This document shows, piece by piece, positions 9,635 to 17,914 of a stretch of DNA of 64,000 nucleotides (position 1 is the stretch's first letter; each line of letters opens with the position of its first letter). The notes beneath the pieces are model-generated. The model did not search any database and was not told the origin of the DNA. It saw only the letters and a list, made by a program, of their open reading frames with translations. Origin of the DNA: Chryseobacterium gilvum (lineage in GTDB: Bacteria; Bacteroidota; Bacteroidia; Flavobacteriales; Weeksellaceae); the NCBI RefSeq assembly GCF_025628965.1, contig NZ_JAOTEN010000002.1, positions 496,001-560,000 on the forward strand, written 5' to 3'. A program made the translations under genes and the position numbers.

Positions 9635-10609
9635 ATGAAAAATAAATACAGAATATTAAAAATTGCCGTCACAGTGATCATTCTTGGTTTCCTGCTGAGC
9701 TTCTCGTTGAAGAAATTCAGTGGTCAGAAGATTACGGACAATAAAATTTCTGTAAAAATGAACGAAAAAACACCGGTCTATTTTATTGATGAAAAAGACA
9801 TCAAAGAAATTGTCAACAAAGAAAATCCTTCAGGTAAAGTAGGTGATCTCAATATTCCTGAGCTGGAAAAGAAAATTAACGCTCTTCCTGCTGTCGACAG
9901 CGCCAATGTTTATCTCAACCTTAACGGAAAACTGAATTTGGATATTAAACAGAGAGTTCCGGTTTTCAGGCTTAATAATGACGGGAAAGACTTTTATGTA
10001 GACGAGAAAGGAACAGAATTTCCAATCTCTAAAACCTATTCCCATCCATGTATGCTCGTTACAGGAGATGTGAAGAGAAATGAATATCAAAAACTGGCAG
10101 AATTAGTAGAAAAAATCGATAAAGACGATTTCAGCAAAAAATATTTTATAGGTATTTCAAAATATAAAGACAGCTATAATCTTCTCACAAGCGAAGGCAA
10201 TTACAAAGTCGAAATTGGAGACCTTGATCAGATCGAATTAAAAGTGAAAGGCTTTAAAACATTTGTAGAAAAGTATTTGGTATTTCAGGATCCTCAAAAG
10301 TACAGCATGGTTTCTGTAAAATATCAGAACCAGATTGTAACCACCCTGAATCCTTATTTTAAAGAAAACGACAGTATTTTAAAAGCAGGAAACCAGGAAT
10401 TTGCAAAAACACCGGTAAAAGCAATCGTCAGGACAAATGCCATTGCCGGTTCAAAACCGGTGGTTGCAAGAAAAGTAAATACGGCCGCTGTGAAACCAAA
10501 AGTAATCAGTAAACCGAAAACTACGATAAAGCCAAAAGAAAAGAAAAAAACGCCGGAGAAAACACCGGTTGCAAAATCAAAAACCAAAGCAAAGGTTAAA
10601 ATAGAATAG
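9635..10609 (+). CDS. ftsQ: Cell division protein FtsQ
   Basis: FtsQ is a bitopic divisome protein that links early and late division proteins in the periplasm. One membrane helix is at about residues 9-25. A POTRA-like region (VYFIDEKDIKEIV, then INALPAVDSANVYLNLNGKLNLDIKQRVPVFR in pieces) and the beta domain follow. At 324 aa it is longer than usual because the last ~55 residues are a Lys/Pro/Thr-rich, probably disordered tail. The gene sits before ftsA, as expected. Confidence 0.93.
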   Translation: MKNKYRILKIAVTVIILGFLLSFSLKKFSGQKITDNKISVKMNEKTPVYFIDEKDIKEIVNKENPSGKVGDLNIPELEKKINALPAVDSANVYLNLNGKLNLDIKQRVPVFRLNNDGKDFYVDEKGTEFPISKTYSHPCMLVTGDVKRNEYQKLAELVEKIDKDDFSKKYFIGISKYKDSYNLLTSEGNYKVEIGDLDQIELKVKGFKTFVEKYLVFQDPQKYSMVSVKYQNQIVTTLNPYFKENDSILKAGNQEFAKTPVKAIVRTNAIAGSKPVVARKVNTAAVKPKVISKPKTTIKPKEKKKTPEKTPVAKSKTKAKVKIE

Positions 10610-10669
10610 ACAGGTTAATCTATTAGAAAAGAATAAATTATATAAATAAATCAAATCGATATAAAAACA

Positions 10670-12058
10670 ATGGAAAATCAAGAGTATTCAGTAGGTCTTG
10701 ACATCGGGACAACCAAAATTGTCGCCATTGTCGGAAGGAGGAATGCACACGGGAAGATAGAAATTCTCGGTGTTGGTAAAGCTAAAAGCCTCGGAGTTCA
10801 TAAAGGGATTGTGAATAACATCTCACAAACCATCAATTCCATCAAGGCCGCGATTGCAGAAGCACAATCAAGCGCAGGAGTTCCTATTCACAAAGTTACG
10901 GTAGGTATTGCAGGAAAGCACATTCGCTCATTGCAGCATTCAGACTATATAATGCGTGAAAATCCGGATCGTTTTATCACAGATGACGATATAGAAGCCC
11001 TGAAAGATCAGGTAAAAAAACTGGTTATGTTACCGGGAGAAGAGATCATTCATGTTCTTCCGCAGGAATATAAAGTAGATTCCGAAGGGGAAATTCAGGA
11101 ACCGATAGGAATGCACGGGAAACGTCTGGAAGCTAATTTCCATGTGGTTGTAGGACAAATGGGAAGCATCAGAAATATTGCAAGATGCGTTAGAGAAGCC
11201 GGCTTGGAAATGGAAGCGCTTACTTTAGAGCCTTTGGCATCTTCTGAAGCCGTTTTGACAAAAGAAGAAAAAGAAGCGGGAGTTGCCATTGTAGACATTG
11301 GTGGCGGTACGACCGATATCGCCATATTTAAAGACAACATCATCCGTCATACGTGCGTCATCCCTTACGGAGGCGGAATTATTACGGAAGACATCAAAGA
11401 AGGATGCTCCATTATAGAAAAGCATGCAGAGCAGCTGAAGGTTAAATTCGGATCTGCGGTTCCGGAACTGGAAAAAGACAGCACTTTTGTCACCATTCCC
11501 GGGCTTCACGGAAGACCGGATAAAGAGATTTCTCTTAAAACCTTAGCTCAGATTATCAATGCGAGAGTTGAGGAAATCCTGGAAATGGTTAATACAGAAT
11601 TAAAAGCGTACGGAGCATTCGAACAGAAGAAAAAGCTGATCGCAGGAATTGTTCTGACAGGGGGAGGTTCCAATCTGAAACATCTTCGTCAGCTGGCCAA
11701 TTATACCACCGGATTTGACAGCAGAATCGGTTTTGCAAATGAGTATATTGCCAATGACAAAAACCAGTATCTGAAAGGTCCGGAATTTGCAACTTCTATC
11801 GGCTTGCTGATGGAAAGTTTAAAAATCAGGGATAAAAAAACAGTTTCTGTGAATGAAGAAGCAGAAATTGAATTTGATGCTCCACAAGAATCTGCAGCTC
11901 AGCTTCCTACAGCCCAAAATGATGCTCAACCGACAGTGAATCAGCAGCAGGCTCAGGAATATGAAACTCCGGCGGAACAGCAGCAGAGAAAAGTAAGGCT
12001 GACTTTCGGGCAGTCACTTATGGAAAAAGTAAAAAAATTCTTTGAAGAAGTAGAATAA
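10670..12058 (+). CDS. ftsA: Cell division protein FtsA
   Basis: FtsA is the actin-like ATPase that anchors FtsZ filaments to the inner membrane. The 462-aa protein begins with GLDIGTTKIVAIVG (phosphate-1 motif, about residues 9-22). It has VDIGGGTTDIAIF (phosphate-2) and GIVLTGGGSNL (adenosine site). The C-terminus carries a glutamine-rich linker and then a basic amphipathic end (LMEKVKKFFEEVE) that fits the membrane-targeting helix. It lies directly upstream of ftsZ. Confidence 0.98.
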   Translation: MENQEYSVGLDIGTTKIVAIVGRRNAHGKIEILGVGKAKSLGVHKGIVNNISQTINSIKAAIAEAQSSAGVPIHKVTVGIAGKHIRSLQHSDYIMRENPDRFITDDDIEALKDQVKKLVMLPGEEIIHVLPQEYKVDSEGEIQEPIGMHGKRLEANFHVVVGQMGSIRNIARCVREAGLEMEALTLEPLASSEAVLTKEEKEAGVAIVDIGGGTTDIAIFKDNIIRHTCVIPYGGGIITEDIKEGCSIIEKHAEQLKVKFGSAVPELEKDSTFVTIPGLHGRPDKEISLKTLAQIINARVEEILEMVNTELKAYGAFEQKKKLIAGIVLTGGGSNLKHLRQLANYTTGFDSRIGFANEYIANDKNQYLKGPEFATSIGLLMESLKIRDKKTVSVNEEAEIEFDAPQESAAQLPTAQNDAQPTVNQQQAQEYETPAEQQQRKVRLTFGQSLMEKVKKFFEEVE

Positions 12059-12160
12059 ATATAAACGATAAAAGATCAATGATAATAGATAATCACATTA
12101 CAGGTTATGAGTCATTCATCAGTTATCATTCATCAATTATCAATTATTAAAAATATAAAC

Positions 12161-14050
12161 ATGGAAAATATAGGAACACAGGGGTTTTCATTTGATCTGC
12201 CAAAAGGAAATTCTTCAATCATTAAAGTAATCGGTGTTGGCGGCGGCGGAAACAACGCGCTGAAACACATGTACGAAAAAGGAATTCACGGGGTAGACTT
12301 CGTGATCTGCAATACAGATGCGCAAACGCTAGACAATAATCCGGTTTCCAACAAGGTTCAGTTGGGCGTTACCATTACGGAAGGATTGGGTGCAGGTGCA
12401 GATCCTGAAGTAGGTGAAAAAGCCGCTATTGAAAGTATTGAAGACATCAAGGCCGCAATGGGGCAAAATACCAAAATGGTGTTTATTACCGCAGGAATGG
12501 GTGGCGGAACCGGAACCGGTGCTGCGCCTGTCATTGCAAAAGTGGCTAAAGACATGGGAATTCTTACCGTAGGGATTGTGACGGTTCCTTTCAGTTTTGA
12601 AGGGAAAAGAAGACTGGAGCAGGCAGAATTGGGATTAGAAAAACTAAGAAATAATGTTGATTCTTTAATTGTAATCAATAATGATAAGCTGAGACAGCAA
12701 TTCGGGAATTTAGGATTCAAGCAAGGGTTTTCTAAAGCCGATGAGGTGTTAACCAATGCTGCAAAAGGAATGGCGGAAGTTATTACCGGTTATTTTGATG
12801 TTAATATTGACTTTAGAGATGCAAAATCTGTACTTCAGAATTCAGGAACCGCTTTAATGTCAACAGGAATGGCTTCCGGAGAAAACAAAGCGGAAGAAGC
12901 CGTAAGAAAAGCACTGGATTCCCCATTATTGAACGACAACAAAATTACAGGGGCCAGAAACGTCTTATTGCTGATCAGAAGCGGCGCGGAAGAAGCTACA
13001 ATGGATGAGATCGGAATCATCATGGATTATATCCAGAAAGAAGCAGGCCACACCGCAGATATTATTTTCGGAGTTGGAGCAGATGAAGAATTAGGAGATG
13101 CAGTAAGCGTCTTGGTTATTGCTACCGGTTTCTCAAATGACAATCAAAAATTTTCCGGGCCTACGGAAAAAATCAGAATAGGATTAAATGATGCCTTGGA
13201 AAACCCTAAAGCATCTCCGTTTAAAACCAGAGACGAAAGAGAGGTCACTCCGGAACAGGGATATGAGTTTGGAAATAAAAATCTTTTCAGATTGGATGAT
13301 GAAGATTCATCCGCTCCGCAGTTTAAAGCAGCGTTCTCTGAAAAAAAAATGATAATCGAAGATGAAGATGTAAAAACGGAAATAAAATTCTCTGACAGAG
13401 AGGAGGATACGATAGATAACGCTGTTCAAAGCTGGAGAAACGACGACAATGCTCAGGACGAAGCCATGAGTCTGTTCTCTTACGAAGATGATTCCAACGA
13501 TCTTGAGATCCAGTCTTTCTCATTTGATTTTGAAAACAAAAAAGAAAATGAAGACAAAAAAGATTTTGACCGTTCGTTTTCTGAAGAAAAGCCTGTAGAA
13601 TTCAGTTTTTTCGTAAATGAGCCGATTCATGAGCCGATTTCAGATTTTGAGCAGCCAAAAGCTGAGGTATCCCCTTCAATCAGTGAAAAGCCTTTCCAAA
13701 AAGAAGAAAAAGTTTTTGAAAGCGAGCCAAAAACAGAAGAAAAACCTGCTTTTGAAAGCAAAATTGTAACTGAAACTCCGAAAACGGCAGAAAATGAATT
13801 CACTTTTGTAAATAAAGTGGCAGATCAGGAAAGAGTTTCAGAGAGAAGAAATAAGCTGAAAGAATTCAATTCTCGCTATCAGAATTTTGATCATGCCAAT
13901 GAGTTTGAATCTGTACCTGCTTTTAAAAGAAAAAATATTTCCATCGACGGAGCCAATTCTTCAGATCAGAATATCAATACCTATCTGTCTGATAACAACG
14001 GAAATATGCAGATCAGAGAAAACAGGTTTTTAAATAAAGACGTAGACTAA
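12161..14050 (+). CDS. ftsZ: Cell division protein FtsZ
   Basis: FtsZ is the tubulin-like GTPase of the Z-ring. GGGGNNAL, the GTP tubulin signature GGGTGTGAAPVIA and the T7-loop region NVDIFRDAKS-like are all present in the first ~330 residues. I start at 12161 (MENIGTQGF, 629 aa) because the longer frame from 12107 reads through a low-complexity TCATTCATCA spacer. A ~290-residue acidic linker follows. SVPAFKRKNI near the end resembles the conserved C-terminal peptide that binds FtsA, but about 35 further residues follow it. Confidence 0.97.
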   Translation: MENIGTQGFSFDLPKGNSSIIKVIGVGGGGNNALKHMYEKGIHGVDFVICNTDAQTLDNNPVSNKVQLGVTITEGLGAGADPEVGEKAAIESIEDIKAAMGQNTKMVFITAGMGGGTGTGAAPVIAKVAKDMGILTVGIVTVPFSFEGKRRLEQAELGLEKLRNNVDSLIVINNDKLRQQFGNLGFKQGFSKADEVLTNAAKGMAEVITGYFDVNIDFRDAKSVLQNSGTALMSTGMASGENKAEEAVRKALDSPLLNDNKITGARNVLLLIRSGAEEATMDEIGIIMDYIQKEAGHTADIIFGVGADEELGDAVSVLVIATGFSNDNQKFSGPTEKIRIGLNDALENPKASPFKTRDEREVTPEQGYEFGNKNLFRLDDEDSSAPQFKAAFSEKKMIIEDEDVKTEIKFSDREEDTIDNAVQSWRNDDNAQDEAMSLFSYEDDSNDLEIQSFSFDFENKKENEDKKDFDRSFSEEKPVEFSFFVNEPIHEPISDFEQPKAEVSPSISEKPFQKEEKVFESEPKTEEKPAFESKIVTETPKTAENEFTFVNKVADQERVSERRNKLKEFNSRYQNFDHANEFESVPAFKRKNISIDGANSSDQNINTYLSDNNGNMQIRENRFLNKDVD

Positions 14051-14097
14051 TAAATAATGTAATAGTGTAAAAATTTACCAACGTAACAATCTCGAAC

Positions 14098-14130
14098 TTG
14101 TTATATTGAGCTTGTCGGAGCATCTCAATT
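14098..14130. repeat. Possible dispersed palindromic repeat relic
   Basis: The spacer before yqeY contains ATTGAG (14105-14110) and CTCAAT (14124-14129) around CTTGTCGGAGCAT. This resembles the GAGCTTGTCGAAG-type interspersed palindromes common in flavobacterial spacers. The stem is only 6 bp, so it may be a degenerate copy. Identification is from memory of such repeats and is weak. Confidence 0.35.
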
Positions 14131-14170
14131 GGTAAACTGTTACATTGATACATTGTTAAATTAAATGATA

Positions 14171-14617
14171 ATGAGTTTAGAACTTACCATAAACGAAGCG
14201 ATAAAAACGGCGATGAGAGCAAAAGACAAAGTTGCTTTAGACTCATTACGCGCGGTGAAAGCGCAGATCCAATTGTTGAAAACAGAATCTTTAGGAGCCG
14301 AAGTTTCTTCAGATCAGGAAATTGCGATTCTGCAGAGGATGATCAAGCAGCGTAAAGATTCTTACGAGCAGTTCACCGCTCAGAACAGACAGGATCTTGC
14401 TGAAGTGGAAGAAGCACAGATGAAAGTGATTGAGAATTTTTTGCCGGCTCAGTTATCTCCTGAAGAGCTTGAAAGCGAGATAAAACGTATTATCGCAGAA
14501 ACAGGCGCAGCATCTGTAAAGGATCTGGGCAAAGTGATGGGAGCAGCGTCAAAAGACCTGGCCGGAAAATCAGACGGGAAAAGTATTTCTGAAATGGCCA
14601 AAAAACTGCTTTCATAA
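14171..14617 (+). CDS. GatB/YqeY domain-containing protein
   Basis: The 148-aa protein (from MSLELTINEAIKTAMRAKD) matches the stand-alone YqeY family, which shares the C-terminal tRNA-binding tail domain of the amidotransferase subunit GatB. Conserved points include LDSLRAVKAQIQLL, IKQRKDSYEQF, ENFLPAQLSPEEL and KDLGKVMGAAS. Its exact role is unclear; a tRNA-related function is inferred from the family. The start at 14171 is preferred over the in-frame ATG six bases upstream. A strong terminator follows. Confidence 0.92.
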   Translation: MSLELTINEAIKTAMRAKDKVALDSLRAVKAQIQLLKTESLGAEVSSDQEIAILQRMIKQRKDSYEQFTAQNRQDLAEVEEAQMKVIENFLPAQLSPEELESEIKRIIAETGAASVKDLGKVMGAASKDLAGKSDGKSISEMAKKLLS

Positions 14618-14689
14618 TGTATTGAGACAGGATTTTATAGTTCAGTCTCTGTTAAAAAGGATATTCAAACTTTGCATATCGATTTGATT

Positions 14690-14720
14690 AAGAAGCCCGG
14701 AATGTATTCCGGGCTTCTTT
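14690..14720 (+). terminator. Rho-independent terminator after yqeY
   Basis: A GC-rich perfect stem (AAGAAGCCCGGAAT / ATTCCGGGCTTCTT) with a short loop is followed by T residues. It ends the dcw-yqeY side before the bacilliredoxin gene. Confidence 0.9.
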
Positions 14721-14805
14721 TATTATGCTAATGGAGTGTTTTTATAATTTTCTTTTCTGAATGAATCAATAGCTTTTATAAATTACATATAAATAAAGAA
14801 TGTCG

Positions 14806-14813
14806 TAAATTTG
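14806..14813 (+). promoter_or_regulatory. Bacteroidota -7 box for the bacilliredoxin gene
   Basis: TAAATTTG matches the TAnnTTTG consensus exactly. It lies 22 nt before the ATG at 14836. No clear -33 TTTG is visible at the expected spacing. Confidence 0.6.
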
Positions 14814-14835
14814 TAGCAATTAAAATAAATAAGAA

Positions 14836-15246
14836 ATGTATCCATCAGATTTAGTAATGCCGATGAAGGCTGAACTTACAGATAAAGGTTTCCAGGATTT
14901 AGAAACTCCTTCACAGGTAGAAGATGCTTTAAAACAATCCGGAACCACACTTTTAGTGATCAATTCCGTTTGCGGATGTGCTGCAGGAGCAGCAAGACCA
15001 GGAGTAGTATATTCTTTGACAGGAGATAAGAAACCAGATCATTTAACGACTGTGTTCGCAGGTTTTGATACTGAAGCGGTATCGGAAGCCAGAAAACATT
15101 TGGCTCCGTTTCCTCCAAGCTCACCTTGTGTAGCTCTTTTTAAGGACGGAGAATTGGTTCATATGCTTGAAAGACATCATATTGAAGGAAATCCTGCGGG
15201 AGCAATTGCTGCCAATCTTCAGGCTGCGTATGATGAATATTGCTAA
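14836..15246 (+). CDS. BrxA/BrxB family bacilliredoxin (YphP/YqiW)
   Basis: This is a thioredoxin-fold disulfide isomerase-like protein. The 136-aa sequence has the CGC active site in NSVCGCAAGAARPG (about residues 52-54), typical of the BrxA/BrxB family. In Firmicutes these remove bacillithiol from proteins, and Chryseobacterium-type Bacteroidota carry homologues; the thiol used here is not shown by the sequence. The N-terminus MYPSDLVMPMKAEL is also family-typical. It stands alone between two terminators and has its own -7 box. Confidence 0.93.
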   Translation: MYPSDLVMPMKAELTDKGFQDLETPSQVEDALKQSGTTLLVINSVCGCAAGAARPGVVYSLTGDKKPDHLTTVFAGFDTEAVSEARKHLAPFPPSSPCVALFKDGELVHMLERHHIEGNPAGAIAANLQAAYDEYC

Positions 15247-15270
15247 TCAAAAGCATTAAACTTTATTATA

Positions 15271-15301
15271 GACCGTCACAAAATTTGTGACGGTTTTTTT
15301 A
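15271..15301 (+). terminator. Rho-independent terminator after bacilliredoxin
   Basis: The perfect stem ACCGTCACAAA/TTTGTGACGGT is followed by a run of seven or more T. Confidence 0.93.
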
Positions 15302-15330
15302 TTTTGAGTGTAATTAAATTCAATTATTAT

Positions 15331-15338
15331 TATATTTG
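15331..15338 (+). promoter_or_regulatory. -7 box abutting the GH3-family gene start (leaderless type)
   Basis: TATATTTG is a perfect TAnnTTTG box. Only 5 nt separate it from the ATG at 15344. A TTTG at 15303-15306 could be the -33 element (24-nt spacer, slightly long). The transcript would begin at or next to the start codon. Confidence 0.7.
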
Positions 15339-15343
15339 TTGAA

Positions 15344-16864
15344 ATGGCAACGAAAGCACTTTTCAACACTGTAGTTAATTGGTTTATCCGTCAAAGGATA
15401 GATCAGATACAGAATTTTATGAATCATCCTATTGAAACCCAAAACGGGATTCTGTTTTCTCAGCTGTTTCATGCAGAAGATACGGAATACGGTAAAAAGT
15501 ATGGTTTTAATTCTATTTCGAGTTATCAGGATTTTAAAAATAAAGTTCCCGTTGTCACGTATGAAGATTTTGAACCCTATGTTGAAAGAGCGAGACAGGG
15601 ATATAAAGATGTAAGCTGGCCGGGTTATATCAAGCATTTTGCGAAATCTTCCGGTACAACCAACGCAAAAAGTAAATTTATCCCCATATCCGCTGAAAGC
15701 CTGGAATATTGCCATATGAAAGCAGGAAAAGATATGGTTTCCATTTACGCGAATAATCATCCTGAAAATCAGCTTTTTACCAATAAAAATCTGCGTCTCG
15801 GAGGAAGCTCTGAACTGTATGCAGATTTCAATACCAAATTTGGAGACCTTTCTGCAATTTTGATCGACAATCTTCCGTTTTGGGTAGAAATTACCACCAC
15901 GCCGAGTAAAAAAGTTTCTCTGATGGGAGAATGGGAGAGCAAACTGAAAGCCATTACTTCTGAAGTGAAAAATGAAGATGTAGGAAGTATTTTGGGTGTC
16001 CCGAGCTGGATGATGGTGCTTTTACAAAGGGTCTTAAAAGAAACGGATGTTAAAAATATCGCAGAATTGTGGCCGAATCTCGAAGTTTTTTTTCACGGCG
16101 GAATAAGCTTTAAACCATATAAAAATCAATACAAGCAGATTATCGGGAAAAATATCAATTATTACGAAATCTATAATGCTTCCGAGGGTTTTTTTGGAAT
16201 TCAGGACCGATCCAACAGTGATGAGATGCTTCTCATGCTGGATTACGGGATTTTTTACGAATTTATTCCGATGGATCAGTTTCATTCCTCAAATCCAAAT
16301 GTAATAAGCCTGGAAAATGTGGAAACCGGGAAAAATTATGCTATGGTGATTACTACCAATGGCGGTTTATGGAGATATCTGATCGGAGATACCGTGGTGT
16401 TTACTTCTACCAATCCGTTTAGGATAAAAATTACAGGCAGAACAAAGCATTATATCAATGCATTTGGGGAAGAACTCATGATCACCAATGTAGAATCTGC
16501 TCTTACGAAAGCCTGCGAAGCGACAAAAGCAGCTGTTACAGATTTCACCGGAGCTCCTATTTTTATGAAAGAAAATGAAAGCGGTGCACACGAATGGATT
16601 TTTGAGTTCAGTGAAAAGCCGGAAAATCTTGAAGAGTTTACCGATATTTTTGATCAGCATTTAAAAGCAATCAATTCTGATTACGAAGCGAAAAGATATA
16701 ATAATATTACCCTGAAAAAACCCGTAATTCATGTTGCGAAGCCTAATTTGTTTTATGGCTGGCTGGAATCTAAAGGAAAGCTTGGCGGGCAAAATAAGGT
16801 TCCGCGTCTGAGCAACGACCGGGAGTATATTGATCCTCTGTTGGAACTGAATAACCAATCATAG
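15344..16864 (+). CDS. GH3 family protein (plant auxin-conjugating enzyme homologue)
   Basis: The 506-aa protein belongs to the GH3 branch of the adenylate-forming (ANL) superfamily. It shows the ATP motif SSGTTNAKSKFIPIS (about 105-119), YNASEGFFGIQ, and GLWRYLIGDTV near the third motif. Plant members conjugate amino acids to acyl acids such as auxin or jasmonate. The bacterial substrate is unknown, so only acyl-acid activation is inferred. The gene is monocistronic, with its own promoter and a terminator after it. Confidence 0.93.
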   Translation: MATKALFNTVVNWFIRQRIDQIQNFMNHPIETQNGILFSQLFHAEDTEYGKKYGFNSISSYQDFKNKVPVVTYEDFEPYVERARQGYKDVSWPGYIKHFAKSSGTTNAKSKFIPISAESLEYCHMKAGKDMVSIYANNHPENQLFTNKNLRLGGSSELYADFNTKFGDLSAILIDNLPFWVEITTTPSKKVSLMGEWESKLKAITSEVKNEDVGSILGVPSWMMVLLQRVLKETDVKNIAELWPNLEVFFHGGISFKPYKNQYKQIIGKNINYYEIYNASEGFFGIQDRSNSDEMLLMLDYGIFYEFIPMDQFHSSNPNVISLENVETGKNYAMVITTNGGLWRYLIGDTVVFTSTNPFRIKITGRTKHYINAFGEELMITNVESALTKACEATKAAVTDFTGAPIFMKENESGAHEWIFEFSEKPENLEEFTDIFDQHLKAINSDYEAKRYNNITLKKPVIHVAKPNLFYGWLESKGKLGGQNKVPRLSNDREYIDPLLELNNQS

Positions 16865-16896
16865 AAAAAGACCCACTGTTGAGGTGAGTCTTTTTG
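16865..16896. terminator. Bidirectional terminator between GH3 gene and leader-peptide gene
   Basis: AAAAAGAC and GTCTTTTT pair with further CAC/GTG pairing inside, giving A- and T-runs on both sides. It serves the convergent genes at 15344 (+) and 16915 (-). Confidence 0.85.
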
Positions 16897-16914
16897 TTAA
16901 GTTTAAATTTTTCA

Positions 16915-17082
16915 TTAAATAGATCCCGGACAAGCAAAAACGGAACATCTTCCGAATGCATTTCTGCACATATTCCATGCGCATCCGTCGTCTTCATCTT
17001 TTGGAACATAAATTCCTCCGACCACTGTTTTCAACGTTTCTCTGGTCAGCTTTTTAGCTTTAATTGTGGCTACTTTTTTCAT
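16915..17082 (-). CDS. Double-glycine leader peptide, bacteriocin-like (55 aa)
   Basis: Translating the reverse strand from the ATG at 17082 gives a 55-aa peptide beginning MKKVATIKAKKLTRETLKTV and then VGG (Gly22-Gly23). This fits the KLTRExLKxVxGG form of double-glycine leaders cut by bacteriocin-type ABC exporters. The predicted 32-aa core has four cysteines (34, 39, 46, 51), an acidic patch (KDEDDG) and ends CPGSI. Chryseobacterium genomes carry many such peptides, often named bacteriocin-like; this is recalled, not checked. No exporter or modification enzyme is nearby. Its own function, toxin or signal, is unknown. Confidence 0.8.
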   Translation of the reverse strand: MKKVATIKAKKLTRETLKTVVGGIYVPKDEDDGCAWNMCRNAFGRCSVFACPGSI

Positions 17083-17166
17083 AATGATTGTTTTGATAAT
17101 TTAGTACTCTAATATACAATTATTATGAGAATAATGTTATGTTTTGACCAAAAATTTGTGAGATAT

Positions 17167-17541
17167 TTATTTTTTTAGATCTTCTTTCAGTTTCTTCGCG
17201 CCTTCTTCCAGCTTTTCTGCCCCTTTTGCAGCGGCTTCTTTTACATCTTTACCGGTTTCTTTTGCTCCTTGTTTGATGTCTTTTCCTACCTCATTAAGGT
17301 TTTCTTTTGTTTTCTTTGCCGTTTCATCTATCTTATCACCCGTTTTGTCTAACGTATTTTTTACATCGCTTTTTGCTTTATCTACTTTTGCCGTATCTAC
17401 CAACCCGGAATGGGTTTCTGTAACCGTAGTGGTTGTCGTTGTACCGTCCGGATTTTCTACCTTTTCAATCTTTGTCGTAGACTTTGTGCAGCTCATTAAA
17501 AATGCCAAAACAGCTGTTGCTGCCAAAATTTGTTTTTTCAT
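17167..17541 (-). CDS. Lipoprotein with Lys/Glu-rich amphipathic repeats
   Basis: The 124-aa protein has a lipoprotein signal with lipobox LMSC (Cys18). After a Thr-rich stretch (TTTTTTVTE), residues 55-124 repeat an 11-residue-like amphipathic pattern (KAKSDVKNTLDKTGDKIDE, KETGKDVKEAAAKGAEKLEE), resembling LEA/YtxH-like helices. It likely sits in the outer membrane facing the periplasm. No named function can be given. It follows a second lipoprotein gene by 27 nt in the mutL operon direction. Confidence 0.85.
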   Translation of the reverse strand: MKKQILAATAVLAFLMSCTKSTTKIEKVENPDGTTTTTTVTETHSGLVDTAKVDKAKSDVKNTLDKTGDKIDETAKKTKENLNEVGKDIKQGAKETGKDVKEAAAKGAEKLEEGAKKLKEDLKK

Positions 17542-17568
17542 ATTGTAGTATTTTAATTATGTAGTATT

Positions 17569-17910
17569 TTATTTTGGGTCTTCTGTGGAAGAATTTACAG
17601 GCTGCCCCTGTTTGCTTTTCTTTTCTTCTTCCTTTTTCTTATTATTTTCTTTATCCAGCTCTTCCTGAATGCGCTGTTCTTCCAGCTTCATTTTTTCTGC
17701 TTCTTTCAGAGAATCCTGATATTTTTGGGAAGACATGCGGATTTGTCTAGCGACATCAACGGAAATGGCACCGTTTGAAAAAGAATCTACCGCAACCGTG
17801 TCATAACTGGGTTTTGTTTCTTCGCTGATGTCTTCTGCGGCCGGTTCTTTTTTTGAACAAGACATCAGTACAAACAGACCAATACCACCGATTGAGAGTA
17901 TATTTTTCAT
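17569..17910 (-). CDS. Small lipoprotein with charged coiled-coil tail
   Basis: The 113-aa protein has a signal with lipobox VLMSC (Cys18) followed by SKKEPAAED, then a mostly helical, highly charged second half (KEAEKMKLEEQRIQEELDKE) that should form a coiled coil. No family is recognised. It starts 4 nt after the stop of the EEP-family gene, so it is probably co-transcribed with it. Confidence 0.85.
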   Translation of the reverse strand: MKNILSIGGIGLFVLMSCSKKEPAAEDISEETKPSYDTVAVDSFSNGAISVDVARQIRMSSQKYQDSLKEAEKMKLEEQRIQEELDKENNKKKEEEKKSKQGQPVNSSTEDPK

Positions 17911-17914
17911 ACCA

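Noticed and set aside
12107..12160. Longer FtsZ start at 12107
   Set aside because: The extra residues are read from a TCATTCATCA-type low-complexity spacer, and FtsZ alignments begin near MENIGTQGF.
12059..12160. CRISPR-like repeats before ftsZ
   Set aside because: TCATTCATCA and TCAATTAT copies are short, irregular and AT-rich; there are no spacers of even length.
15320..15760. 146-aa minus-strand frame inside the GH3 gene
   Set aside because: It is antisense to a well-supported gene with family motifs and has no motif of its own.
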